Source of the DNA: CAVXYG01 sp963766005
Lineage (GTDB): Bacteria > Actinomycetota > Actinomycetes > S36-B12 > GCA-2699445
Assembly (NCBI GenBank): GCA_963766005.1
Contig: CAVXYG010000012.1
Coordinates: 310,001 to 374,000, forward strand
Direction: 5' to 3'
Length of the DNA stretch: 64,000 nucleotides
The notes under the pieces are model-generated. The model made no database searches. It had not been told where the DNA came from and saw only the letters and a program-made list of their open reading frames with translations. How positions within the stretch are numbered: position 1 is the first letter of the stretch; each line of letters begins with the position of its first letter. Below, one piece after another: positions 52,710-61,578 of this stretch. The position numbers and the translations under genes were made by a program.

Positions 52710-53538
52710 GCTCGGCCACCTCGATCAGGAACTGCCGGATGATCGCAGCCACATCGTCGGGCTGCTGGGAATGCGGGTAGTGGCCAGCATCCGGGACCAT
52801 CACGGCACGGCCGCCGAGCGAGCTGGCCACCCACTCGGCCTCCGCCTGGGGATCGGGGAAGTCAGGATCGAGCGTCCCCATGACCACCAGGCTGGGTGCC
52901 CGGACCTGCTCGAGGCGGGCTTCGGCAGGGGCATGGGAGACACGGGCGGTCTGAGAGAAGGCGCGCGCGTAGCCCGGGCGGCGCAGGCTCGCCACGACGC
53001 GACGCAGGTACTGCTCGTGGTCCTCCGGCGTGCGTCCGGCGTACAGCCGGGGCAGGTAGGCCTTCCAGGCTGTCGCCGCCCAGGGAGCAGCCACGGCGAC
53101 CCGCATCAGCAGTCTGGTGGCGGCGCCGACGTCCCCGTCGCGGACGAAGGGGCCCAGCAGCACGAGCCCGTCGATGAGGTCGGGGCGCTCGGCAGCTGCG
53201 CAGACGGCGGCGCCGGCGCCCAGCGAGTTGCCGATGACGACCGCGGGACCGCCGAGCTCTTCGATCAGGGCGATGATGTCGGCTGCCGTCTCGAGGTCGC
53301 CGTAGGTGCCGAAGCTCGTATCGCTGCCTCCGTGTCCACGGAGGTCTGTGGCGGCGACTCGGAAGCCGGCCGCCAGGAGGCGCGGGGTCAGGAAGCGGTA
53401 GGTCGCTCGCAGGTCGCCCATGCCCGGCACCAGCACCGCAAGGGGGCCGTGCCCGGTGACCTCGTAGGCGACGCGGCCCTCGGGCCGGTCGAGATGGCGC
53501 TCAGTCGTCGCAGCCGGTGGCGGGGGTGTCGTCGTCAT
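52702..53538 (-). CDS. Alpha/beta-hydrolase
   Basis: A 278-residue hydrolase. The oxyanion region VLVPGMGDLRATYRFL is near 36 and DLRGHGGSD near 65. The nucleophile elbow GNSLGAGAAVCAA (Ser near 98) is followed by the acid in MGTLDPDFPDP near 222 and the catalytic His in DAGHYPHSQQPDDV near 251, a complete triad. The substrate is unknown. It is co-transcribed with the TetR gene that follows. ATG 53538 lies 7 nt after CAGACT, which has a TTGACA -35. Confidence 0.9.
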   Translation of the reverse strand: MTTTPPPPAATTERHLDRPEGRVAYEVTGHGPLAVLVPGMGDLRATYRFLTPRLLAAGFRVAATDLRGHGGSDTSFGTYGDLETAADIIALIEELGGPAVVIGNSLGAGAAVCAAAERPDLIDGLVLLGPFVRDGDVGAATRLLMRVAVAAPWAATAWKAYLPRLYAGRTPEDHEQYLRRVVASLRRPGYARAFSQTARVSHAPAEARLEQVRAPSLVVMGTLDPDFPDPQAEAEWVASSLGGRAVMVPDAGHYPHSQQPDDVAAIIRQFLIEVAERA

Positions 53539-53581
53539 GGTGGCTAGTCTGCCTAGCCGATTGGCTAGTGTCAATAGCCAA
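53539..53581 (-). promoter_or_regulatory. Promoter and four-half-site operator of the hydrolase-TetR operon
   Basis: Minus strand: TTGACA (53574-53569), 17 nt, CAGACT (53551-53546), 7 nt, ATG 53538. Across it lie alternating half-sites GGCTAG (53542-53547), CTAGCC (53553-53558), GGCTAG (53563-53568) and ATAGCC (53574-53579), with centres 10-11 bp apart. The outer pair also forms TTGGCTA-N7-TAGCCAA (53561-53581). Confidence 0.65.
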
Positions 53582-53703
53582 CGGCAAGGAACCCGCTGCA
53601 CCAAGCGCTGCGCCGGTGGCGGCGCGTCCCGCCATCTCCGGTGCGTCTCGCGCCACGCCGTGGGTTGGCCGCGAGATCCGACGACAGGCCGCCATCGGTT
53701 GCC

Positions 53704-55026
53704 TCAGGGCCGCCCGATGCCGCGGTACTCCCAACCGGCCGCCCGCCAGGCGATGGGGTCGAGCACGTTGCGGCCGTCCACGATCTTGCGTTGCGCCACT
53801 TGTTCACCGACCGTGCCGGGATCGAGGTCGACGAATTCCTTCCATTCGGTGAGCAGCAGCACCAGGTCGGCGTCCGCCAGCGCGGAGGCGGAGTCGGCGA
53901 CGTAGCCCAGTGTGGGGAAGGCCCGGGCGGCGTTGCCCATCGCCTTGGGGTCGTACACCCGCACCTGTGCGCCCTGCAGATGCAGGGTTGCGGCGATGTT
54001 GAGGGCGGGGGAGTCGCGGATGTCGTCGCTATCCGGCTTGAAGGCGACGCCCAGCACCGCCACGCGCGCGCCGAGCGGCGAACCGTGCAGCAGATCCCGG
54101 GCGATGTCGGAGACGTGGCCGCGTCGGCGCATGTTGATCTCGTCCACCTCGCGCAGGAACGCCAGCGAAGGGCCCAGGCCCAGCTCGCCCGCGCGCGCCA
54201 TGAACGCGCGGATGTCCTTGGGCAGGCAGCCGCCCCCGAATCCGATCCCGGCGCCCAGGAACTTGCGCCCGATGCGGTCGTCGTGGCCGATCGCATCGGC
54301 AAGCATCGTGACGTCGGCCCCGGTCGCCTCGCAAACCTCGGCCATGGCGTTGATGAAGGAGATCTTGGTCGCCAGGAAGGAGTTCGCCGCCACCTTCACC
54401 AGCTCGGCGGTGGCGAAGTCGGTGACGAGGAACGGGGTGTTGTTCGCCAACTGGGGGGCGTAGACGCGGCGCAGCACCGCTTCGTCGGCCGGATTGCTCA
54501 GTCCCACCACGATGCGGTCGGGCCGCAGGGTGTCCTCGACCGCGTAGCCCTCGCGGAGGAATTCCGGATTCCATGCCAGGTGCGCAGCCGAGCCCGAGGG
54601 GGCGGCGTCGGCCAGCCGCTGCTGCAGCCGCGCTGCGGTGCCGACCGGGACGGTGCTCTTGCCCACCACGAGCGTCGGTCGCGTGAGGTAGGGGGCCAGC
54701 GAGTCGACGGCGCTATGGACGTAGGCCAGGTCGGCGGCGTTGGAGCCGCTCACCTGTGGCGTGCCGACGCAGACGAAGTGGACGTCGCAGTCGGCTGCCT
54801 CGGCGAAATCGGTGGTGAAGCGCAGGTTCCCGGCGCGCACGTGGGTGGCCAGCAGGTCGTCCAGGCCGGGTTCGTAGAACGGGGCGGCGCCGTTGGCGAG
54901 CGACTCGACCTTCCCGGCGTCCACGTCGATGCCGACGACCGAGTAGCCCATCTCTGCCATCGCTGCGGCGTGCGTGGCGCCGAGGTACCCGGTCCCGATG
55001 ACGCTGATCCGCAAGGGTTCTGTCAT
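53704..55026 (-). CDS. UDP-glucose/GDP-mannose dehydrogenase family protein
   Basis: A 440-residue NAD-dependent sugar-nucleotide dehydrogenase. ISVIGTGYLGATHAAAMAEM is the N-terminal Rossmann motif, followed by GKSTVPVGTA near 121, NPEFLREGYA near 152, the helix KVAANSFLATKISFINAMAE near 210 and the catalytic Cys in GIGFGGGCLPKDI near 262. The C-domain has GVAFKPDSDDIRDSPAL near 330. It probably oxidises UDP-glucose to UDP-glucuronate for surface glycans. Start ATG 55026 (TACGAT 7 nt upstream); ATG 55035 overlaps that box. Confidence 0.93.
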   Translation of the reverse strand: MTEPLRISVIGTGYLGATHAAAMAEMGYSVVGIDVDAGKVESLANGAAPFYEPGLDDLLATHVRAGNLRFTTDFAEAADCDVHFVCVGTPQVSGSNAADLAYVHSAVDSLAPYLTRPTLVVGKSTVPVGTAARLQQRLADAAPSGSAAHLAWNPEFLREGYAVEDTLRPDRIVVGLSNPADEAVLRRVYAPQLANNTPFLVTDFATAELVKVAANSFLATKISFINAMAEVCEATGADVTMLADAIGHDDRIGRKFLGAGIGFGGGCLPKDIRAFMARAGELGLGPSLAFLREVDEINMRRRGHVSDIARDLLHGSPLGARVAVLGVAFKPDSDDIRDSPALNIAATLHLQGAQVRVYDPKAMGNAARAFPTLGYVADSASALADADLVLLLTEWKEFVDLDPGTVGEQVAQRKIVDGRNVLDPIAWRAAGWEYRGIGRP

Positions 55027-55039
55027 GGTCGCCATCGTA
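55027..55039 (-). promoter_or_regulatory. Leaderless-type -10 of the UDP-sugar dehydrogenase gene
   Basis: TACGAT (55039-55034), 7 nt, ATG 55026 on the minus strand. Confidence 0.45.
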
Positions 55040-55159
55040 CGGATGCCCCGGCGCCGATTCGGCATCCGGCCGCCGGGGCATGTCGCGGATGCACGTACCC
55101 TGGCAGTACCGGCGCACCGCGTCCGATGCATCCTTGCCGTCACCTGCCGGAGGACTGAC

Positions 55160-56329
55160 ATGCCGATCGCCCCGAATCCCGACTACGACCTCTACCAGTT
55201 GCCGCAGGAGCATCGAGCCCTCCGCGAGGCGGTCCGTGATCTGGCCGAGAACAAGATCGCTCCGCGGGCCGCGGAGATCGACGCGACCGGGGAGTTCCCG
55301 CAGGACGTCTACCAGACGCTGGTCTCCGCCGGATTCCACGCGCTCCATCTCCCGGAATCCTTCGGCGGGGAGGGCGGCGACGCGATCGCCTCGGCCATCG
55401 TCATCGAGGAGATCGCGCGGGTCTGCGCCTCGTCCTCGCTCATCCCGGCGGTGAACAAGCTGGGCACCACGCCGCTGCTCGTGGGTGGATCCGAGGAGCT
55501 GTGCCAGCGCTACCTGCCCCAGGTCGCCTCGGGCGAGGCGATGTTCTCCTACGCCCTGAGCGAGCGGGAGGCCGGCAGCGACGCCGCGGGGATGAAGACC
55601 CGTGCGGTGCGCGACGGCGACAGCTGGATACTCAACGGACAGAAGTCCTGGATCACCAACGCCGGCATCTCGAAGTACTACACGGTCATGGCCAAGACCG
55701 ATCCGGAGGCCGGGGCCCGGGGGATCTCGGCGTTCGTCGTGCATGCCGACGACGAGGGCTTCTCCTACGGCGCCAAGGAGCGGAAGATGGGCATCCACGG
55801 ATCGCCCACCCGTGAGGTCTACTTCGAGAACTGCCGCATTCCCTCCGACCGGATCATCGGCGAGCCCGGCACCGGCTTCACCACGGCGATGAAGACGCTG
55901 GACATCACCCGCATCGCGATCGGCGCCCAGGCCCTCGGAATGGGGCAGGGCGCGCTGGACTACGCGCTGGGCTATGCGCGCGAGCGCCAGCAGTTCGGCA
56001 AGGCCATCGCCGAATTCCAGGGCGTGCAGTTCATGCTCGCCGACATGGCCATGAAGCTGGCCGCGGCCCGATCGCTGGTCTACGAGGCCGCGTCGAAGAG
56101 CGAGCGGATGGACGCCGACATCGCCTTCGCCGGCGCAGCGGCCAAGTGCTTCGCCTCCGACACCGCCATGCAGGTCGCCACCGATGCGGTGCAGATTCTT
56201 GGCGGCGCGGGGTACGTCATGGATCACCCGGTCGAGCGGATCATGCGCGACGTCAAGATCACGCAGATCTATGAGGGCACCAACCAGATTCAGCGCCTGG
56301 TCATGGCGCGGCACCTGATCCGTTCCTAA
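55160..56329 (+). CDS. fadE25: Acyl-CoA dehydrogenase
   Basis: A 389-residue acyl-CoA dehydrogenase. FSYALSEREAGSDAAGMKT near 130 and WITNAGISKYYTV near 163 line the FAD pocket. RQQFGKAIAEFQ is near 275, and the catalytic base Glu sits in QIYEGTNQIQRLVMARHLI near 370. It oxidises acyl-CoA to enoyl-CoA with an ETF partner. The position beside purE/purK is that of fadE25 in M. tuberculosis; the symbol rests on that synteny. GGAGG lies 7 nt before the ATG. Confidence 0.93.
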   Translation: MPIAPNPDYDLYQLPQEHRALREAVRDLAENKIAPRAAEIDATGEFPQDVYQTLVSAGFHALHLPESFGGEGGDAIASAIVIEEIARVCASSSLIPAVNKLGTTPLLVGGSEELCQRYLPQVASGEAMFSYALSEREAGSDAAGMKTRAVRDGDSWILNGQKSWITNAGISKYYTVMAKTDPEAGARGISAFVVHADDEGFSYGAKERKMGIHGSPTREVYFENCRIPSDRIIGEPGTGFTTAMKTLDITRIAIGAQALGMGQGALDYALGYARERQQFGKAIAEFQGVQFMLADMAMKLAAARSLVYEAASKSERMDADIAFAGAAAKCFASDTAMQVATDAVQILGGAGYVMDHPVERIMRDVKITQIYEGTNQIQRLVMARHLIRS

Positions 56330-56354
56330 GGGGCGCAGGCGCCCTGCGGTGCGC

Positions 56355-56366
56355 CATGATCGAGGC
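56355..56366 (+). promoter_or_regulatory. Leaderless-type -10 of the first GT2 gene
   Basis: CATGAT (56355-56360), 6 nt, GTG 56367. Confidence 0.4.
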
Positions 56367-57326
56367 GTGAACGGCAGCATCGCGGTGGTCATCCCCACCC
56401 ACAACCGGCCCGAGGGTGTCGCGGCGGCGCTGCGCAGCGTCGCCGCGCAGACGTCCCCGGCCGATGCGGTGGTGGTCGTCGACGACGGATCGCAGCCAGC
56501 CGTCGATCCGGCGTCTCTGGAGCGGATCGTGCCAGGGGTGACGGTACTGCGCAACGAGCAGGCTGCCGGCGGCAACGCGGCCCGCAACCGGGGCTGGCGG
56601 GCCTGCGCGACCGAATGGGTGGCGTTCCTCGACGACGACGATCGGTTTGCCCCGGGCAAGATCGCCGCACTGCGCGAGGCGGCGACGACCGACCCTGGGG
56701 CGGACGTGATCTACCACATGGCGTGGATCCAGATGGTCAACGAAGGATTCGGCTACAGCACAGCTCCGAAGGACCTCCGCACCAGCGACTCCGCCTACAC
56801 CGACCTGCTCGTCGGCAACTACGTCGGCGGCACCTCGATGGTGTCCGTTCGCCGGTCGGTCCTGGCCGAAGTGGGCGGCTTCGACGGGGCGCTGCCATCG
56901 ATGCAGGACTACGACCTGTGGCTGCGGCTCGCCCAGCACGGGGCCCGCTTCCATCTCATCCCCCAGGTCCTGACGCGCTACGACTACGTGACCGGGGGCA
57001 CCCAGATCTCCACCGACGTGGACAAGCACTTCCGTGCGGCGGCGGCGATCGAGGCGAAGCATGCGGACGCCTACGCCCACCTCACCGAGGCCCAGCGGCG
57101 AGAGCACCGGGTCTTCGTCCTCAATGTCGCCACGCACCGTGCGCTGCTGGCCCACGACGCGCGGCTGGCCCGCAAGCTGCAGTGGCAGGTGCTGCGCACC
57201 ACGCACAGCCCGAAGGCCGTGGCGGCCGCGGTGGTGACCATGCTCGGCCCGACGGCGGCATTCCGGCTGCGCAGCATGATGAGCCGCGGGCCGACAGCGG
57301 CCCGACCGGGTCGGAGGCGCCGATGA
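56367..57326 (+). CDS. GT2-family glycosyltransferase A
   Basis: A 319-residue GT-A enzyme: AVVIPTHNRPEGVAAALRSV at the start, VVVVDDGSQP near 36, GGNAARNRGWRA near 73, FLDDDDRF (DxD) near 91 and the MQDYDLWLRLAQHG acceptor/catalytic segment near 185. It likely extends a lipid-linked or surface glycan. It is coupled to the next GT2 gene by an ATGA overlap and precedes a Wzm/Wzt exporter on the other strand. Sugar specificity unknown. Confidence 0.9.
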   Translation: MNGSIAVVIPTHNRPEGVAAALRSVAAQTSPADAVVVVDDGSQPAVDPASLERIVPGVTVLRNEQAAGGNAARNRGWRACATEWVAFLDDDDRFAPGKIAALREAATTDPGADVIYHMAWIQMVNEGFGYSTAPKDLRTSDSAYTDLLVGNYVGGTSMVSVRRSVLAEVGGFDGALPSMQDYDLWLRLAQHGARFHLIPQVLTRYDYVTGGTQISTDVDKHFRAAAAIEAKHADAYAHLTEAQRREHRVFVLNVATHRALLAHDARLARKLQWQVLRTTHSPKAVAAAVVTMLGPTAAFRLRSMMSRGPTAARPGRRRR

Positions 57327-58096
57327 CCGCTCCGACGGTGTCGGTCATCACACCGGCGTACAACGCGGCCGCCTTCCTGCCCCAGCACCTGGCCTGCGTG
57401 CAGGCGCAGACCTGGCAGGACTACGAGCACATCGTGGTCGAGGACGGCTCGGGCGACGCCACGGCGGACATCTTGCGCGACGCGGCCGCCGCCGATCCGC
57501 GGATCCGGGCCTTCTTCCAGGACAACGCGGGGGCGTCCGTGGCCCGCAACGCGGCGCTGGAGCAGGCATCGGGTCGCTTCATCGCCTTCCTCGACGCCGA
57601 CGACCTGTGGCTGCCGCACAAGCTGGAACGACAGCTGGCTTTCATGCAGCGCGGGGGCTACGCCATGACCTACCACCAGTACCGGACCATCGACGAGCAC
57701 GGCGACCTGCTGAGCACGGCGCCGATCTGGATGCCCAAGCACGTGGACTACCGCGGGTACCTGCGGCTCAACGGCACCATCGGAAACCTGACGGTGGTCA
57801 TCGACAGGCAGCAGATGGGCGACTTCCGGATGCCGGAGGTCGGGGCCGAGGACTTCGCCCTGTACCTGCAGCTGCTGAAGCGGCACCCCGCGTACGGGCT
57901 GTTCGAGGATCTTGCACGCCACCGCGTCGTGGCAGGGTCGCTGTCGGCGAACAAGGGCGACGTCATCGGCGCCATCTGGAACATCTACCGCAAGCAGGAG
58001 GGGATCGGTGTCCTCCGATCCGCCGCCTACATGGCCCTCTACGGTGCCCGCGGCGTCTACAAGAACATCCGTCATAAGCGGCTCCAGCACCGCTAG
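57323..58096 (+). CDS. GT2-family glycosyltransferase B
   Basis: A 257-residue GT-A enzyme beginning VSVITPAYNAAAFLPQHLAC, with IVVEDGSGDATADIL near 37, SVARNAALEQASGRFIAFLD near 72 and the FLDADDLW metal motif near 90. It is short for GT2, similar to WbbL/WcaA-type teichoic or capsule transferases. GAEDFALYLQLLKRHPAYG near 175 is the catalytic-base region. The ATG overlaps the stop of glycosyltransferase A. It is not related closely enough to it to be a recent duplicate. Confidence 0.9.
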   Translation: MTAPTVSVITPAYNAAAFLPQHLACVQAQTWQDYEHIVVEDGSGDATADILRDAAAADPRIRAFFQDNAGASVARNAALEQASGRFIAFLDADDLWLPHKLERQLAFMQRGGYAMTYHQYRTIDEHGDLLSTAPIWMPKHVDYRGYLRLNGTIGNLTVVIDRQQMGDFRMPEVGAEDFALYLQLLKRHPAYGLFEDLARHRVVAGSLSANKGDVIGAIWNIYRKQEGIGVLRSAAYMALYGARGVYKNIRHKRLQHR

Positions 58097-58168
58097 GCCG
58101 GCGCAGCCGTCGCCAGGATCGGCAGGCGGCGCCGGCTCCTTGCGGCGAGGGAGACGCGTCCGCGCCAA

Positions 58169-58936
58169 CTACGCCAGGTTGATGGACTCCTCGTAGGCCT
58201 GGGTCACCTCCTCGACGTCGCCGTCCATCACCGCGATCCCGTTCTGCAGCCAGATCGCGCGCGTGCAGTTGGTGCGGATCTCCGCGGTCGAGTGGTGCAC
58301 GAGGAAGACCACGCCGGCCTCGTCCTGCAGCTCCTGGATGCGCTTGCGGCTCTTGGCCATGAACTGCGCGTCACCGGTGGCCAGCGCCTCGTCGATCAGC
58401 AGCACCTCGGGCGAGAACGCGGCGCCGATCGCGAAGCGCAGCCGCGCCGCCATGCCCGAGGAGTAGGCCTTCATCGGCAGGTTGATGAAGTCGCCGACAC
58501 CGGAGAAGTCCACGATGTCCTCGAACTTCGCCTCGATCTCCGACGGCTTCATCCCCATCGCCAGGCAGCCCAGCACCACGTTGCGCTCCCCGGTGAGGTT
58601 GTCCAGCAGGGCGGCGTTGACACCGAGCAGCGTCGGCCGGGAGTTGCAGTAGATCCCGCCCTGCGTGGCGGGCAGCGCGCCGGAGATGGAGCTCAACAGC
58701 GTCGACTTGCCCGAGCCGTTGGAGCCGATCAGCCCGATGGCTTCCCCGCGGCGCGCGACGAGGGAGACCCCCCGCACCGCGTGCACCTTCTTGATCTCCA
58801 GATGGTCGGGTTTCAGCCGCAGCCGTTGCAGCATCGTGCGATCGCCGCGCTTGGCGGTGGCGCCCCACACCCGGTACACGATGTGGACGTTGTCCACCAC
58901 GACCAGGGGTTCGCCCACTTCCCTACGACTTGCCAT
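58169..58936 (-). CDS. wzt: Polysaccharide ABC exporter ATPase (Wzt-like, short form)
   Basis: A 255-residue ATPase. Walker A is GSNGSGKST (72-80), the signature is YSSGMAARLRFAIG near 158 (SSGM, typical of polysaccharide and teichoic acid exporters), and Walker B is VLLIDEALATGD near 178. There is no C-terminal carbohydrate-binding domain, so it is the short Wzt/TagH-core form. It powers the Wzm permease encoded upstream with a 14-bp overlap. It exports a lipid-linked glycan before wall attachment. Confidence 0.92.
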   Translation of the reverse strand: MASRREVGEPLVVVDNVHIVYRVWGATAKRGDRTMLQRLRLKPDHLEIKKVHAVRGVSLVARRGEAIGLIGSNGSGKSTLLSSISGALPATQGGIYCNSRPTLLGVNAALLDNLTGERNVVLGCLAMGMKPSEIEAKFEDIVDFSGVGDFINLPMKAYSSGMAARLRFAIGAAFSPEVLLIDEALATGDAQFMAKSRKRIQELQDEAGVVFLVHHSTAEIRTNCTRAIWLQNGIAVMDGDVEEVTQAYEESINLA

Positions 58937-59876
58937 AGGAGTTCTCCCCGCGCCAGAAGAAGAGGAACGCGAGCGGCAGCGGGACGACCGCCCAGAACAC
59001 GGCCAGGCCCCACATCAGCAGCGTGCCGTCCCCGCCGCCGGGCGTCAGCAGCGGATAGTCGGTCATGAGCAGGTTGCGGGTGATCTCGATGTAGACGAAG
59101 CCGGGGTTGACCGTCATGATCGCCGCGGCCCATTGCGGCATGCTGGAGAAGGTGGGTGCCAGCGGGAAGACGGCGCCAGAGAGCATCAGCCATACCCGGG
59201 CGATGAACGGCACGAAGTTCTTGAAGTCGGTGATGGCGTTGCCGAGGCGCGCAGCGATGAACGCCAGCGACAGGGCGAACATGATCTGCAGCCCGATCGC
59301 CATCGGCATCAGCAGCCAGGACGGTTTGGGCAGTTCGGCGGTCATGAGGACCACGGCGATCATGACGCCGATGGCGACGAGCTGTTCCAGGAACTCCCGG
59401 TAGACCATGGTGAGCGGGAGGACTGCCCGCGGGAATTGCAGGGCCCGGACCAGACCCTCGTTGCCGGTGATCGCGTTGGTGCCCGAGCTCAGGGACTGGG
59501 CGAGGAACTCCATGGTGAACACGCCGATGACGACGAAGGCGATGTAGTTGCCGATCTGCGCGCCCTGGTTCAGCACGACGCCGAAGATCAGCCAGTAGAC
59601 CATGGCGTTCAGGGCGGGGTTGATGATCACCCACCACATGCCCAGCGAGTTCTGGTTGTTGGCCGCACTGACCTGGGCGCGCGCGTAGGTCCGGATGAAC
59701 TGCTGCCGCTGAACGGTCTCCTTGAAGTACCAGTTGAGCGGGATGCGGGAGTCGATCCGCTTCAGCCTGTAGCGGTCGATGATCGCCTTGGTGTCTTCGG
59801 GGTCCGGCGTCACCATCCCCTGCATCTGCCGTTCGTGGATGCCCCGCGAAGGCGACGCCTTGGGGATGTCGGACAC
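58923..59876 (-). CDS. wzm: Polysaccharide ABC exporter permease (Wzm-like)
   Basis: A 317-residue ABC-2 permease. A ~60-residue cytoplasmic N-terminus with an amphipathic FIRTYARAQVSAANNQNSLG segment is followed by six helices, with LGMWWVIINPALNAMVYWLI near 80. Start GTG 59876 has GGGAGG 8 nt upstream; longer in-frame extensions enter the LCP gene's downstream region and were rejected. It pairs with Wzt. The same pair near GT2 genes supplies arabinogalactan or teichoic-type polymers in other actinobacteria. Confidence 0.9.
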   Translation of the reverse strand: MSDIPKASPSRGIHERQMQGMVTPDPEDTKAIIDRYRLKRIDSRIPLNWYFKETVQRQQFIRTYARAQVSAANNQNSLGMWWVIINPALNAMVYWLIFGVVLNQGAQIGNYIAFVVIGVFTMEFLAQSLSSGTNAITGNEGLVRALQFPRAVLPLTMVYREFLEQLVAIGVMIAVVLMTAELPKPSWLLMPMAIGLQIMFALSLAFIAARLGNAITDFKNFVPFIARVWLMLSGAVFPLAPTFSSMPQWAAAIMTVNPGFVYIEITRNLLMTDYPLLTPGGGDGTLLMWGLAVFWAVVPLPLAFLFFWRGENSYGKS

Positions 59877-60000
59877 TGATCCAGCCTCCCATCGACGCGC
59901 ACGGGTCCTCACCGAACACGGAGAGTCTGTCAGGATGCGCGCCAGGATGCAGTCACTGCCGCGAAGGTGTCCCCGGCCGGGGCGCTCCGCTGCGGCGGGT

Positions 60001-61482
60001 TCAGCTGGCGCAGAGGCTCTCGTCGGCCGTTGTCGGCCGCGGATCGGCACCCGTGCCCGCCGGGATCCGGGGGACCGAGACTGCTTGGACGCCGCTGAAG
60101 TTCGACCCGACGATCAGCTGGACCTGACCGGCGCCCACACCGGGGTCAGCCCGCAGGATGCTGCCGGGGACAGCCTGGGCCACCGTCCGGGCCGCTTCGG
60201 CATCGGCCGGGTTGTGCACGACGACCGACTCCGGATAGGTGTCGGTCTCGGCGATGCTCAGCGCGCCGACGACGAAGCCCTCCGAGGAGAGGCCCTGCGC
60301 AGCCTTCGTGGCGGCATTGTCGCGGCCGTTGCCGTTGGCGACCGCGACAACGATCTGGCTCGGAGCGACGGTGAGGACGGATTCGCCGGCCTTCACGGGT
60401 GCCGGCCAGGGCTCGTCGGCGGCGATCGCGGCCCAGATCTCGCCCGCCTTGGCGTCGTTGATGAGCACGTCCCTGCCGTCGGGGGAGTAGTCGAACGGCA
60501 TCGTGACGAAGGAGATGTTCTCGGGGCGCAGATGACGCATGCTCTGTGCCATCGAGGCCATCTCGGTGATCTGGTCCAGGCCCGGGTCCACCGACAGCGA
60601 GGCGGTGGCGGCGTCGAGCATGCGGTACAGCGTCACCGGCTTCAGGATGAGTTCGCGGTCGGTTGCCTGACGGATGGCCGAGGCGAGGAACTGGTGCTGG
60701 CGCTGGATCCGGTCGATGTCGGAGCCGTCGCCCAGGCTCTTGCGCGCCCGCACGAAGGCCAAGGCCTGGTCGCCGGTCACCGTGGACCAGCCGGCGGGCA
60801 GGTCCAGGCCGCTGTCCCGGTCGTAGACCGCTTCGGTGAGGCAGACATCGACGCCGCCGAGTGCCTCCACGACGTGCTTGAAGCCGAGGAAGTCCACGAC
60901 GACCGCATGGTGCACGTCGATCCCGGTCATGCGCTCCACGGTCGCGACGGTGCAGGTGGGGCCGCCGAAGGTGAACGAGGCGTTGAAGCGGTCGGTGACC
61001 TCCCACTGCCCGGAGTCCGACGCGCACTTGGGCATCGTGACGAGGGTGTCGCGCGGGATGGACACCACCAGCGCCCGCTCCCGGTCCCCTGACACGTGGA
61101 CGAGCAGCGTCGTGTCGGAGCGCTCCCCGCTGATCTCTTCGGTCTCGCCGCCGACAGTGTTGCCGTCCGCACGGCTATCGCTTCCCATGACGAGGAAGTT
61201 CACCGGCTCGTAGGAGGCGACCGGCTCCGCGAGCTCGAACCCCTCGATCGTCGTGACGTTGCCCTCCAGCTGCTTGGCCAGGTACCACACGCCGGTGAGC
61301 GCGGCACCGGCGATCAGGGCCAGCACGACCACCACGACGCCCACAACCCGGGGCCAACGGCGCGGGGCGGTGGCTGCCGGTGCTTCGGTCGAGGGGAGGG
61401 TGCCGGTCGTTCCGGGTCCGGCGTGGGACGCCTCGGACTCGCCCGCAGGCGTAGGCTCAGGCCCCGCGTCCGCTGGTGTCAT
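60001..61482 (-). CDS. LytR-CpsA-Psr family wall-glycopolymer ligase with LytR_C domain
   Basis: A 493-residue protein: a Pro/Ala-rich cytoplasmic tail, one membrane helix (about 45-67), then the LCP domain. The domain has NFLVMGSDSRADG near 95, RSDTTLLVHV near 120, VSIPRDTLVTMP near 139 and the arginine cluster FVRARKSLGDGSDIDRIQRQ near 242. The C-terminal LytR_C domain starts near 385. LCP enzymes transfer polyprenyl-linked glycans to peptidoglycan outside the membrane. M. tuberculosis cpsA (Rv3267) has the same neighbours. ATG 61482 follows a GGAAGG about 12 nt upstream. Confidence 0.93.
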   Translation of the reverse strand: MTPADAGPEPTPAGESEASHAGPGTTGTLPSTEAPAATAPRRWPRVVGVVVVVLALIAGAALTGVWYLAKQLEGNVTTIEGFELAEPVASYEPVNFLVMGSDSRADGNTVGGETEEISGERSDTTLLVHVSGDRERALVVSIPRDTLVTMPKCASDSGQWEVTDRFNASFTFGGPTCTVATVERMTGIDVHHAVVVDFLGFKHVVEALGGVDVCLTEAVYDRDSGLDLPAGWSTVTGDQALAFVRARKSLGDGSDIDRIQRQHQFLASAIRQATDRELILKPVTLYRMLDAATASLSVDPGLDQITEMASMAQSMRHLRPENISFVTMPFDYSPDGRDVLINDAKAGEIWAAIAADEPWPAPVKAGESVLTVAPSQIVVAVANGNGRDNAATKAAQGLSSEGFVVGALSIAETDTYPESVVVHNPADAEAARTVAQAVPGSILRADPGVGAGQVQLIVGSNFSGVQAVSVPRIPAGTGADPRPTTADESLCAS

Positions 61483-61578
61483 CGCCGTCCAATCCTTCCG
61501 AGCGCGCTGCAAGACTATCCGTGGTGTGGGCGGCTTCTCACCCGATATCGGACGGGCCGGTCGCCATTGCCGCTCTCC

